This document shows positions 33,746 through 46,122 of a stretch of 64,000 bases of DNA, in pieces. The DNA is taken from contig CM037588.1 of the NCBI GenBank assembly GCA_021018995.1, positions 84,293,765 to 84,357,764 of the forward strand, read 5' to 3'. This stretch comes from Chloranthus sessilifolius. Taxonomy: Eukaryota > Streptophyta > Magnoliopsida > Chloranthales > Chloranthaceae. Every line of letters starts with the position of its first letter. The first letter of the stretch is position 1. The notes beneath the pieces are model-generated. The model had not been told where the DNA came from, did not search any database, and saw only the letters and a list, made by a program, of their open reading frames with translations. The position numbers were made by a program, and so were the translations under genes.

Positions 33746-35785
33746 TTACAACTTCTCTGGTATTGTTATGTTTAATACAGAATTAATTGTATCAGTTGCA
33801 AAGACCTTTCTGGACAAATGGTGTCTAGCTTTTCTTTTCTGGGTACAAAGGTCTTTCAGAAATTTGGCATAGGCTGGGACCTGTCTAATTGCATCAAGCA
33901 GGGGCAAATTGATTTTTACCTGCTTAAAGGTCTCCATCATTTCCTCCATCTGTGCATTCCCCTTATCAAAAGGGGCAGGGCCACTCAAAGCTTGAGGAAA
34001 TGGCAACTGAGGTAATGCTGGTTCCTCAACTGCAAGCCTATAACTAAACTTTGTTTTTTTATTTTTTCATCTTTTATTTCTTGCTGAGGCTCAACTATAG
34101 CCTCATTATTTTTCTCTTGTTGCAGGGTAGCAGGCAACTCTTGGCTCTGTGCTCTAATATTTTCTTTTTCCCATTCATTCGAAAATTCTTTGGAAATGAC
34201 CTCTCCTTATTCCTTTCCAACCTAGTTGTCCACCAGCAAGTCAGACCTTAGGGTTGTGATGGCATTAGCTCCCTCAAAACTTGAGGAACCTTCTCTAATC
34301 AAATATTGGCCCTTAGGGTTGGCCACTGGCTGGCTTGGCAACCTGCCCTCTCTTTTGGCCAAGGCATTGGATATTTGGCCTAGCTACTCTTCTATTTTCT
34401 TTATGCTTTGACTGTGAGAATTCACAGTCTGAGTAAAGGTTCCAAGGTTTTGCAATGAGGTCAAAACCTGATCCTCAAAAGAACCATTTCCGGGCTGAGG
34501 TGGGGGAACTACCAACTGATTTTGCTGTTGGAGCAACTGCTGATGCTGGAAATTTGACCTTGGGGCATAGCCCTGGTTAAATTGCTGCTGTGGCCTTTGA
34601 GGTAAGGCCAACATCTGTTGTGGCTGCATGTAATTATCTTGTCTCCACCTCAAATTTGGGTGATCCCTCCATTGGTAACCAGCATTTTGGTGCTAGTATC
34701 CAAATGGTTGCTTGTTGTAGGCAACAGATTATTGTTGTCAAAATGATTGGGCAGCTGCTGCTTGTTCCATCGCATACTCAGGATATTGCCCTGTAGATGG
34801 GCACTTTTCCACTGTGTTGTGGAGATTGGCATATCAGACATGCCTCCATCACCTGTGCAGCCCATCTGGGTTGCACCATAGTCAATAGTTTATTAAACTT
34901 ATTAGAAAGATTGGCCATCTGTATTTGCAGGTCATTATTCCCAGTTACTTCATACATCTTTCCTTTGGAAATTACAGCTAGTCCCATTTTAGAAGAAGGC
35001 TCATGAACATTTTTTGACAAGGATATCTTTTAGAAAGCATTTTCACTGATGACCTCGAACAACTATCATGCCTCATCAGCTGTTTTGTGCATGTAAGTTC
35101 CACCACAAGAGGGATCTACCATGTCTCTGCTTTTCTCATCAATCCCATTATAGAAGCTCTGGACAAGCTGCCAGTCAGGGATCTTGTAGTGGGGACATTG
35201 TTTGAGCATCTCCTTGAATCTGCCCCATGCTTGATTAAAATTTTCAGTTGGGGATTGGGCAAAAGCAAGTATTGCTTTCCTCAACTAGCTGGTTTTTGTC
35301 TCTGGGAAGAATTTTGTCGAAAATTTGGTTTGAAGGCCTTTCCAAGAACTGATGCTGTTGTTTGGGAGAGTAGCTAACCGGGTGCTGGCCCTGTCCTTTA
35401 GGAAGAAAGGAAAGAGCCTTAATCTAGTTGCTTCTGGTCCCAAACCAGTAATGAAAAATGTTGTGCACAGGGCCAAGAATTGGTCAATGTGCTTGTAGGG
35501 GTCTTCCTTGCTGAGCCCATGGAAAGAGGGAAGCATTTGGATGATTGAGGTTTTAATCTCATAGTTTCCCTGAACATCTGGGAATTGAATGCTGAATTGA
35601 GAATTATAATCATCAGGAGCATTCAATTCCTTCAATGTTCTGGGTTGCTCTTCACCCATGAATGTTGTCTCGGTTTCAGTAAGGGGCTCAACTGTGGTGT
35701 GTCTGGGCCTTCTTGGTCTTCTGGCCCTTTTTATCTCAGGGTTAGGAGGCTCTAATGTGGGACTGAGGGATCTCCTTCCTAACAT
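33746..35785 (-). pseudogene. gag: Gag of element B, broken
   Basis: Start MLGRRSLSPTLE at 35785. Gag domain with SFHGLSKEDPYKHIDQF and CPHYKIPDWQLVQSF (35600-35150). A TAG near 35285 replaces Gln after KTS. The zinc knuckle starts CLICQSPQH (about 34830) but a shift alters its last Cys. The Gln-rich linker and the segment before protease follow, with another Gln-to-stop (TAA) just before protease. Confidence 0.88.
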
Positions 35786-36099
35786 ACATATACATCAACA
35801 GCAAGGAAGACTACTTGCAGACACATTGCAATTAACTCAAAGAATTATCTAAACAAAATTACGACTATCCTAATCAACTACTATGGAATTTGTAAAGGAA
35901 AATAGACTGAGTTTTGAGGGTTAGAGGAATGCAAACAGAGGTAGCTTGACTCCTAGTGCAGTTCAACTTTCCTTCTCTGCTACTGTCCAGGTCTGCAAAA
36001 AAAATCCAAATGTAAATCAGCAGTATCAGTTATTCACAAGCACAACTATCAAAGAATAAAAAAAATAAAAAAATCTAGGGTCTACTAATAGATCAAAAA

Positions 36100-36117
36100 T
36101 CTCCGACAACGGCGCCA
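36100..36117 (-). other. Primer-binding site of element B (tRNA-Asp type)
   Basis: The minus strand reads TGGCGCCGTTGTCGGAGA, six bases after the LTR end. Confidence 0.9.
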
Positions 36118-36123
36118 AAAACT

Positions 36124-38661
36124 TGTTGTTGATTATTTCTCAAGTGTGAAAAGAAACAAAGATGGATTCAGCACATCTGAAAGAAATCAAGACTTGCAAG
36201 ATACAGGGCCTGTTGTAGCAAGTTTTAATAAGTAAGAGTTTGTCCCACAGGAAAAAATGGTCTAAAGCTCCAAGGGAGCCATCTTTAGTAGGACCTCCAG
36301 ATCTGACTACAGATCTGGCAATCCTAAATGGAAGGGGATTTAAGGTCACTATTGTTTAAATCCTATGGTAACCTAATGCATAAACTACTGAAATGGTTGA
36401 GAAGAATGATAGAGTGTGAGAAAATAAATATAAAAAGGGTGAGAAGTAAGCTATTAGGTACAGATCTGATGGGTTTTATAACTCAGACTATGATCTGCTA
36501 CTATAGAAGTCCTGTCCAATGGCTACATTATCACCATAGAGGAGAAAGGATCCAACTCACCCTTATGCCATGATCCAATCCCTTATGGCTATAACCTATC
36601 CACTCAAATGGTCACAGACTATCCAATAGGAGAACCACAGTCCATAGATGGGTCAAAAGATGTTTATCATTATAGGCACTACTTCATCCAGGCTACCAGC
36701 TCAAGAATCTATAGGAGCCTCAACCTCTAAAGTTCTGTGTGTGGGGCATAGGCCTGCATATGTGCACTATCTTGGACACACCGGACCAGCAAGAGTTCGA
36801 GTACTAGATTTAGATCTAGCTATTCACTGCTTTAGCGAGACAGTAGTGATCCAGTCACAAGCCTACAATCTCTACAGTCAGATCAGATCTGCCATCTAAT
36901 GGTGGGTCTATATAAATACAGGGGAGTCTGTCTCTGCATAATCTCTCACAGGGCTACAAGCACAAGTGCAAAGAAGAAGAATTTGTCTTAGATCTGTGGA
37001 TTGGCGTCACCCTAGGGCTATAACCTGTCCACTTACATGGCCACAGACTATCCACAGAGGCTATCCTCCTCACAGAGGTCTGAGACAGAACAAGTAGGTT
37101 ACTGCCACCACCATGTTCACAAGGCTACCAGCTCAGGCTCTCATGGGGATTCAGATTTAGTGAATCCTACGGTGGGGCATAGGCCTGCATATGTGCACTA
37201 GCCTGGACACACAGGTCACTTGGATCTGAGTAAATCCTTAAAAATAATCCTCCATTGCTTATAATACAACTTAGCAATGGAGGATCTCAAAGCAGTAGCC
37301 TTGTACAAAACAACCCTCAAACACCAATCCATACATGTATAACATCCTATTATAAAACTTTATTAAGACTGTTCCAAATAGACATACAAAGGCATAGCCA
37401 GCAAGTGCTAGGCTATGGAGAGAAGAAAAAGGAAAAAGCTGCTACCTAAACCCTAACCTTAGCCTACTGGAACTCTACACCTGATTCAAGAAGATAGGAG
37501 GAATTTAGCCCTCACCTCCCCCTTAAAGCTAAACTAGGCTTAGGCTTATATAGCAGTCGGCTGTGGGAGCATTAGGGTTAGGAAAACTCTAATTTTAATG
37601 ATGCAAACATGCCCATTTCTATTTCTTAGATGCCTCGGGGTGTGTGCACAGAGATTGGAGCATTGGAGTGCATGTTCTAATTGCTAAAAGTTCCCAGACT
37701 GCCCCTACAGAAGTGGGGGAAAGTTAAGATCCCAAGCCTAGAGCTAGGTAGTAACGGTTTCTAGGTCTTATCGCGTTATAGAGTGGTCGTCGCGGGATTG
37801 AATTGACTTGAAGCTCCTGCAGTCACCGAATAGATAGTTTGGTCATCGCAGGAATAGATAGTTTGGTTATCGTGGGAATGCTCTGGTCGTCGCGGGATTG
37901 CGCTTTCCATTTAAGTGGCACGGGAATCGCGCACGCAGTTTATTCCTTAGTGAATCTCGCGGGGATCCCTGCGAAGAAGCGATTGCATCAGCCTCTGGAT
38001 TACGTGAGTAGTCCCCTAAAGATCTGCATCCCGTGGCCAATGCGCGACAGCTACGCGTAGAAGTGCCTGGAGCTCTCCCTCCTCAGCTTGTCTGAGCGAA
38101 TTGCGCGAGGGTTAAATGCTCCTCTCTTAAGCCGCGTGAGACTGCGCGAGAGCTTACAACTGAGCCTCGTGAGAATTGCGCAAAGTCTACTTCTTGAGCC
38201 CTTCTGTCAATAATCTACACGAGAACAGTGCAAGTAATTGGTGTGCTGCCTTGAGAAACTCGCGACAACTACGCGAAGCATTTTTCTCTGAATCACTTGA
38301 ACCTTGCGGCATCTGCGCGAGGCTCATTTCTTGACTTGTTGCTGCAGTGCTTTGCCTATGCTACATCCAAGTTCTCTGTCTGGGTCCAACTTCCTTTCTT
38401 CTGAGGAACTTCGAGGGCCCACCTGGGCATTCAATGTGTACATCCAGGTGTGTTCTACCTTGGTGTTTCTTTCCTCTGTGAATGGGTTACCAGTTGCTTG
38501 GAGTTCTGGTGCAAAAGTAGGCTTCTTAGCAGGGTTAGGGCCTTACCTATGGCTGTTACTTATTACCTACAAAATGGTCTTAACAGACATTTATTAAGTG
38601 ACTAAGGGTCTAACAGAGGTTAAGTTAAGGGGTGAACAGTGGTACTTTTCAGGTCTTAACA
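36124..38661 (-). repeat. 5' LTR of element B (2538 bp)
   Basis: Minus strand: TGTTAAGACCTGAAAAGTAC at 38661 to ...AATCAACAACA at 36124. U3 has dense CGCG/GCGAG motifs (37740-38320). TATATAAG box at 37545-37552. Leader hairpins at 37022-37049 and 36592-36619. Start and length (2538 vs 2534/2529) match C. Confidence 0.92.
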
Positions 38662-39150
38662 CTGACTCAACGGATACTATGACTACTTGTTGACCTTAAA
38701 GGGGGCTTTCTTCATAAGTGAATTGTGGCCATGGGTTGAAAGGGGTAGGTTAGGAATTTTGAAGGTATTAAAAAAGGTCTTCTTGATTGGGCCGTTGCTA
38801 TTGTGATACAGTTCTTTTGCTTTGTATGCCCCATGATTTTTCAATCTTTTTTTTTCTTTTCTATGTTTTTCTTTTTCTACTTTCTTTCCAGTTCTTTGGG
38901 ATTTTACTTTTCTAAATTTTTTTTGGATTTTGATGATAAGTCCCTCGTTTATAACTTTGGGGAGTTTCTCTCTTTTTTCTTTTTTCGGGAGGGGTTTATT
39001 AATGAAAGGCTATCAACTCAAATTGGGTAGCAAAGGGTGTGAGCATTTAGGGGTACGTTTGCTAGTTGGCTTTGAAATGATGGCCTCTTTTAAGGGGTCC
39101 TTAAGCAGTCACATATCTATTTTTATCAGTACTTATCTTGCCATGGGAGA
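38662..39150 (-). other. Non-coding 3' stretch of the right Tat element
   Basis: Lies just after the integrase stop of the minus-strand Tat element and before the B insertion. A T-rich block (38840-38990) and no ORF of note. Confidence 0.55.
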
Positions 39151-39763
39151 CTAGGAGTAGAATCGTCTTACATATCCCACATTGATCAGCTCAGGAAAGT
39201 GCTCTCCGCCCATTGTGGCGAGACGGAGCACGTATCTAGGGAGCACCTCTCTGATGACATAGGGTCCTTCCCAGTTAGGCTTGAATTTCCTCGAGGATCC
39301 AGGTGGAGAGAAGGGAAGATCATTTTGAGTACTGTGTCAGCCATCTTTAATGCTTGAATGCGAATACGTTTGTTGTAAGCGTGTGCGTTTCTCCCCTGAT
39401 AGACCTGGGTGTGACACAAAGCATGGAGCCTCTTCTCATAGATTAAGTTCAGTTGTTCGAAATGGGATCTATATCTTTCAACCTCTAACAGATCAGACAT
39501 GATGAGGATACGAAGTGAAGGTACTTCGACTTTAACTGGCAACACAGCCTCAGTTCCATACTCAAGGGAAAATGGTGTTGCCCCAGTAGTGGTATGAATG
39601 GATGTTCGATATGCCTATAATGTGAAGGGTAACATTTCACTCCTATCTCGGTATGTGACGATCATCTTCTCAAGGATGCAAACACTATTTTGTTGGTAAC
39701 TTCTACGACTGTGTTGGTTTGCGATCGATATGGTGATGAGTGATGATGTTTAATCTTATACTA
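39151..39763 (-). pseudogene. Integrase C-terminal part of the right Tat element
   Basis: The minus strand encodes HHHSSPYRSQTN at its start, then ALPF-like and AVLPVKVEVPSLRIL, QLNLIYEKRLHA, and the C-terminal WEGPYVIREVL, ending with TAG at 39151-39153. It includes the region around the third catalytic residue (here VVEVTNK). Its missing upstream half lies at 55366-55900; removal of the 39764-55365 insertion brings the two into frame. Several small shifts are present. Confidence 0.85.
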
Positions 39764-41177
39764 TGTTGTGTTTAAATGTTGTGCTAATATATTTATTAAA
39801 AGGTGTGATGGAAAATATCAATAGTAGCAAAAATATGACAGTTATAATGGATTGAATCAACACACAAATAGCATTCTAAACTCAGTCTTGCAAGAATAAG
39901 GGTTGTTATAGCATGTTTTAAAAAAAAGTAAGAGTTTTTCCACAGGGAAATGTGATCTAAATTTTGTAAATCTCTATATCTGCTATAGATCTGGAAACCT
40001 ATTCCTATTTTAACTAAAAATTAAGGAAAAATAGGAAGAGAGAAAGAGTTTGGTTGTCACTATAAACTATGAAAAATAGATTTAAAAACTAAACCAGAGG
40101 TGAGCAAAAGAATGATCTAAGAGGAGAGCAAATGTTTTGGTTAAATAAAAATCAAATGTGAAGAATTAGCAGCTTGCGATCAGTCTCACTATGCAATTGA
40201 TTTGTCAGACAACAGAGCAGAGGATGGATCTGCAGCCATCTTTCATTTGGCTACAAGCTCAAATGCAAGGTAAAACAATCCAGATCTGCCCTGAGATATA
40301 GGTTAGTCCTTGGGGTATATTCTATCAACCAAAATGGTCACAGAGTATCCCATGGATATAATCTAGTCATGGGGGATAAATTTGCAATAATAAAACCACT
40401 ACAGATGCTATGGATGCAAGGCTACAAGCTTAGGCATCCATAGGAGCATAAAATCTATGGAAATTTGATGGAAATCAAAAGTTTTACAGATTAAATGAAA
40501 CTTTAAAACCAGCAATTCATTGATCTAATCCAACTTACAACAAATTGCTCTCAGATCTGCAGTCACTGCACTCTCCAATCCTCATACAATACTCTCTCAC
40601 GACTCAATTTACAGATCTAACTTCACCCTAGTTGTTATAGGAATTTTGCCAACCATGGTTGGGCTAAAGAGAGAATAGCAAAGAGGGAAGAAGACTAGAA
40701 TTTAGGCAGGAAAACTAATTTGAAATTGCTCAAACTCTAGATGATTTGCCTCTATTGCATTCCCCCCTATTTATAGAAATTCCTAAGTGCCTCATATCCG
40801 ATTTAGCCAATCAGAGAAGGAGGTAATCAATTATGTTAAAACCCTACTAATGTGTCTGAATTTCCACGAAGCATTTGCTCCAATTTGTTAGACTCAGTTG
40901 AGCCCATGTGAGGCAGTTAGATCAGAGGTTCCTTTGGAGTTCCAAAAATTCCCGCCAAGGCTGTTAGACTGTTGCTGAACATGTACATCAAGTGATTGAG
41001 GCATCATGTCTTTCAAGAAGCTTTAGAAATCACACCACGATAGGTTCAAAGTACCTCTCGATAGGTCTTCGACAGGTGTAAAGCTTCAGGCACAACCTCT
41101 CGATAGGTGCTCGATAGGTTCTCGATGAGTTGATTTTAGCCTTTTACACTTCACGTGGTTGGTTGGCTTTAGGTAAC

Positions 41178-43711
41178 TGTTAAGACCTAAAAAGTACCAC
41201 TTTTCACCCCTTAACTTGATCTCTGATTAGACCCATAGCCACCTAATAAGTCCTTATTAAGTGTTTTATGTAGGTAGTACCCAACAGTGAAATAGGGCCA
41301 GGAATCCTGCTAAAAAATCTGTTTTGGCACCAGAAGTCCCTTAGAAGGATGAAGTCTAAATCCAGACCTGAAAATGAGCCTCGCGCAGTCCAGCTAAGCT
41401 TCCCAAGACTCTACAACAACTTCTCGCACAGATGATTGATTGAAGAGCCTCAGAAACATAAACTCGCGCAGCTCTCGCGAAGCTCAAGAATAGAACACCT
41501 CACACAGACTCGCGCAGTTCAAAGTAGACTTCTCTCAACCGCACGCAGTTCACTCAGAACGGCTAAGAAGAGAGAGCTTCAAAAGACTCCTCACGCAGCT
41601 GTCGCGCAGTCACCGCGGGGTGCAACTATGAGAAGAGAACTCCACGCGTAGTTCTCGCGCCATTCAAGAAGAAAGCATCCTTGCAAAAGCAAATCCACCC
41701 TTGCGAAGATCAGTTAAGACATGGAACCTCGCACAGTTCAAAACTCATCAAAGCCTCGCGAGGTAACTCGCGAAGCCCAGTGAAGATAAGTGTTCGCAAA
41801 GTTCTCGTGCTATTCAAATCTATCCTCGCAAAGATCAACCTCGCAACTGCTTAAGCTCCAACCCCGTGACATCTAAGGCTCTGATGTTCACTCAACCTCG
41901 CAACTGCCTGAATAGCAAACCAAGACAACCTCGCGAAGGCCGAAGCTTCAATTTCAAATCATCCTAGCGAAGAATAAAAGCTACCATGCGACATGTCTAG
42001 GACATAATGGCTACCTAGCGAAGCTCTGAACCTCAAACTTCCATCTCTTCAGCTGAGGACTTTTTGAGAATTTCTAGCGATTAGGGCACGCACTCCCATG
42101 CTCAAATCTTCATGCACGTGCCCCAAGGCATCGAAGGATCACTATTCAACCACGTGGCATAGTTAAAATTAGGGTTTCCTAACCCTAATGTGCTGCCACA
42201 CCACTGCTATAAATACCCACACTTAGCTTAGGTTTAGGAGCTAAGACTTTGTTTTCTTTCTACATCCTAGAATAGCTAGGAACCCATCTCATTTCTGGGA
42301 GACCTGATCTAAGATCGTTTAGTTTTTCTTTTTATAGTTATAAGTAGTTTTCTTTTTCTTTTTCCTTCTCTCCATAGTCCAGCACTTGCTGGCTATGTCT
42401 TTGTATGTATTTTAAACTAGATTAATGGAAGTTCTGTAATAGGATCTGTACTTTGTGGGATTTGTGTTTGTGTGTGAGATGCTCTGTGCAAGGTTGCAAC
42501 CTTGTGATCTGCCATTGCTTCGGCTGTGTTTCAAAGCAATGGAGGACTAATTCTAAAGGCCACTCAGGTCCAAGTGACTTGTGTCTTTGGGCTATCATGG
42601 TCCTATACAGCCTTAGCCCCACCACAGGACCCACTAGATCTGAAATCCCCATGGGAGCTTGAGCTGGTAGCCTTGTGACCATGGTGGTAGTAGCGATATT
42701 CTTGTTTTGTCTTGGGCTCCGTGAGGAGGATAACCTCTGGGATAGTCTGTGACCATTTAAGTGGACAGATTATAGCCTTAGGGTGATTCTAATCCACCGA
42801 TCCAAGATGGATCCTTCTTCTTTACACCTGAGCTTGTAGAAGCCCGGTGAGAGATTGTACAGAGGCAAACTCCCCTATATTTGTATAGATCCGCCATCAG
42901 GTGTTGGATCTGATCTGATTATAGAGATTGTAGGCTGGTGACTGGACCATTGTAGCCTCACTCAAGCAATGGACAGTTAGATCAAAGGTTATACTCAATC
43001 TCTTGCTGGTTCTATGTGTCTGGGCTATCATGGTCCTATACAGCCTTAGCCCCACATATAGAGCTTTAGAGGTTGAGGTTCCCTATGGATTCTTGAGCTG
43101 GTAGCCTAGATGAAATAGTGCCTGCACTGACTTACTAGTTATGTTTTGACCCATCCCTTGATAGTGGTTCCCCTATGTGATAATCTGTGACCATTTGAGT
43201 GGACAGGTTATATCCTTAAGGGTGGAATCATGGCAGAGTGATGGGTTGCATCCTTTCTCCTCAGTGGTGATAATGTAGCCACTGGACATGATTTCTATAA
43301 CATCAAATCTGAATCTGAGTTACAAAACTCCTTTGATCTGGGGCTCAATAACATACTTCTCAGCCTTTTATATTTATTTTCCACACTCCATCCATCCTCT
43401 CAACCCTTTCTGTAGTTTAGACATTAGAATACTTAGAATAAGTGACCTTAAACTCCCCTCCTTTTAGGACTGCCAGATCTGTAGTCAGATCTGGAGGGAC
43501 TACTAGAGATGGCTCCTTTGGAGCTGTAGATCACCTTTCCCTGTGGGACAAACTTTTACTTACCAAAATTTGCTACAATGGACCCTGTATCTTGCAAGTC
43601 TAGGATTTCTTAGTTGTGCTGATTCCATCCCTTGTTTTACTCTTTCTTTGATTTTTAAATGACTTTCACCACCAACCAATAATGTAAGCACACACTCAGA
43701 ATCTGCCAACA
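41178..43711 (+). repeat. 5' LTR of element C
   Basis: U3 has a CGCG-rich array (41385-42060: CTCGCGCAG, CTCGCGAAG types). TATAAATA at 42208-42215. The leader has two ~435-bp diverged repeats with hairpins at 42744-42771 and 43182-43209. It differs from the 3' LTR by roughly 5% in the first 400 bases, nearly all transitions. Confidence 0.95.
42208..42215 (+). promoter_or_regulatory. TATA box of the C 5' LTR
   Basis: TATAAATA in CTGCTATAAATACCC; the 3' LTR copy is at 53447-53454. Confidence 0.75.
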
Positions 43712-43717
43712 AGTTTT

Positions 43718-43735
43718 TGGCGCCTTTGCTGGGGA
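43718..43735 (+). other. Primer-binding site of element C
   Basis: TGGCGCCTTTGCTGGGGA, tRNA-Asp type with changes from TGGCGCCGTTGCCGGGGA, six bases after the LTR end. Confidence 0.85.
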
Positions 43736-44075
43736 AAGATGATCTATTATTAGACCCTTAGTTTATATATTATTAGTATTCTTTGCACATGTGAATAATT
43801 GATACTGCTGACATTATTTTGAATCTTTCTTGCAGATCTAGACAGCAGCAGCGAAAGACAGTGGACTGCATGTGGAGCTTAGATACCTTTGTTTGCAAAC
43901 TCTCTGACTTTTAAAACTCTGTCTATCTTTCTTAAAAAAAAATTTCTAGCAGTATCTAGGATAGTTTAAATGTTTTCTTTGAATAGCTGTAAACTAGTTA
44001 GATAAATTTGTTAGTGTACAATTATTCTTTTGCAATGTGCCTGTAAGAAGCTTTCCTTGCTGTTGGTGTGCTTGT

Positions 44076-46120
44076 ATGCTAGGGAGGAGATCCTCTACCT
44101 TTAGAGCCTCTTAACCCTGAGTTAGAAAGGGGAAGGAGACTTAGGAGAGACAGGCACACCATAGGAGAGCTCCCAAGTGAATCTGTGACAGCAATTATGG
44201 GTGAAGAACAACCCAGAACTCTCAAGGAGTTGAATGCTTCGGATGACTATAACTCCCCTTTTAGCATTCAATTCTCTGATGTTCAGGGGAACTATGAGAT
44301 AAAAACTTCAATCATCCAGATGCTGCCAGCTTTCCATGGGCTTAGCAAGGAGGACCCTTACAAGCATATTGACCAGTTCTTGGCCTTGTGCACCACTTTT
44401 AATATCACTGGTTTGGGACCTGAGGCTACTAGGCTCAGACTCTTTCCCTTCTCTCTGAAGGATAGGGCCAGTACCTGGCTGACCACTCTTCCCAACAATA
44501 GCATTGCTTCATGGAAAGACCTGCAGACCAAGTTCCTAACCAAGTTCTTCCCTGAGACCAAAACTAGCCAGTTGAGGAAAGAAATTCTTGCATTTGTTAA
44601 ATCCCCAACTGAGGATTTTAACCAGTCCTGGGATAGGTTTAAAGAGATGCTCAAACAATTCCCCCACCACAAGATCCCTGAGTGGCAGCTTGTACGAAGC
44701 TTCACAATGGGATTGATGAGAAAAATAGAGATATGGTCGATGCCTCTTGTGGTGGATCCTACATGCACAAGACTGCTGAGGAGGCATGGGAATTGTTTGA
44801 AGTGATTAGTGAGAATGCTTTTCAAAAGCCATCCCTGGCAAGAACTAGTCAGGAATCTGAGTCAAAGGTGGGGCCTGCTGCTGGATCAAGAGGAAAAGTT
44901 TATGAGGTGTCTGGGAACAATGACCTGCAGCTGCAGATGGCAAACCTCTCTATGAAGTTTGACAAATTATTGACTGTGATGCAACCCCGAAGGGCTGCTC
45001 ATGTGGCGGAGGCATGTCTGATATGCCAGTCCCCACAACACACATAGTGAGGTATGTCCATCTGAGGCAATTTCACGAATTGATTTTGGAACATCTTCAC
45101 TGCTCAATCTTATGGCCAACAACAATCTAGGGGCTACAATAGGCAGCCATATGGATACCAGCACCAAAATGCTGGTTACCAATGGAGAGACCACCCAAAT
45201 CTAAGGTGGAAGCAAGACAACTACATGCAGCCCCAGCAGATGTTGGCCTTACCACAAAGGCCACAACAGCAGTTCAACCAAGGGAATGCCCCTAGGTCTA
45301 CCTTCCAGCACCATCAGCAGCCCCATCAGTAGCAAAATCAATTGGTCTTACCCCCTTCTCAACCTAGAAATATTTTTTTTGAGGACCAATTCTTGACTTC
45401 ATTGCAAAACTTGGGTTCCTTGGCTCAGACTGTGGATTCTCATGGTCAGAGCCTCCAGAAAATGGAAGAGCAGATGAGCCAAATGTCAAAAGCCTTGGCT
45501 AGGAGAGATGAAGGCAGATTGCCCTACCAGCCAATTGCTAACCCCAAGGGTCAGTTTTCAATTAAGGAAGCTTCCTCAAAGTTTGAGGACACTAATGCTG
45601 TCACTGCCCTAAGGTCTGGCAAACTGGTAGACAACTAGGTGGGTAACAGACCAGCAGAGGCAATTTCCACAGATGATGCAAATGATCATGATAGAGAAGT
45701 TGTGGGACCACAAAGCCACGAAGTGCCTACCACCTTGCAGCAGGAGAAAAATAATGAGGCTATAGTTGAGCCGCAGCAGGGAGAAAAACATGAAAAAAGA
45801 AAGAAACAGAAGTTTAGTCATGGGCTAGCAGCTGAGGAACCAGCAGAACCTCAGCTGCCATTTCCTCAGGCTTTGGATGGTCCTATCCCTTTTGATAAAG
45901 GGAATGCCTAGATGGAGGAAAAGATGGAGACCTTCAGGCAGGTGAAAATCAATTTACCCCTACTTGAGGCAATTAAACAAGTCCCAGCCTATGCAAAGTT
46001 CCTGAAAGACCTCTGCACCCAAAAGAGAAAGGCTAGAGGCCATGTGTCCAAGAAGGTCTTTGCAACTGATACAGTGAATTCTGAATTTAACATATCAATG
46101 CCTGAGAAGTTGCAGATCTA
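44076..46120 (+). pseudogene. gag: Gag of element C, broken
   Basis: Starts MLGRRS at 44076 but a small indel near 44098 shifts the frame. The Gag domain follows at 44185-44700 (SKEDPYKHIDQF, ITGLGPEATRLRLF). A second shift near 44703 changes frame in the middle of WQLV-SF. Zinc knuckle start CLICQSPQHT at about 45017 ends at a stop. Gln-rich linker and pre-protease segment (GNA-MEEKMETF) carry in-frame TAGs at about 45330, 45636 and 45909, each at a Gln position in relatives. Confidence 0.9.
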
Positions 46121-46122
46121 GG

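Larger units (their letters stand above)
29481..38661 (-). mobile_element. Element B: Athila-like element, minus strand, no 3' LTR
   Basis: Minus-strand order: 5' LTR (38661-36124), PBS (36117-36100), gag (35785-33746), pol (33745-30266), post-pol spacer (30265-29481). The spacer then runs into LTR E, which belongs to another family, so the polypurine tract and own 3' LTR are lost. CTGAC follows the LTR on the right; no clear partner duplication is found on the left. Confidence 0.85.

Noticed and set aside
41436-41651. Open frame inside the C 5' LTR (and the like at 27896-28135, 42453-42662, 53707-53901)
   Set aside because: They lie within LTRs, are not kept between the two C LTRs as proteins, and match no family; chance frames.
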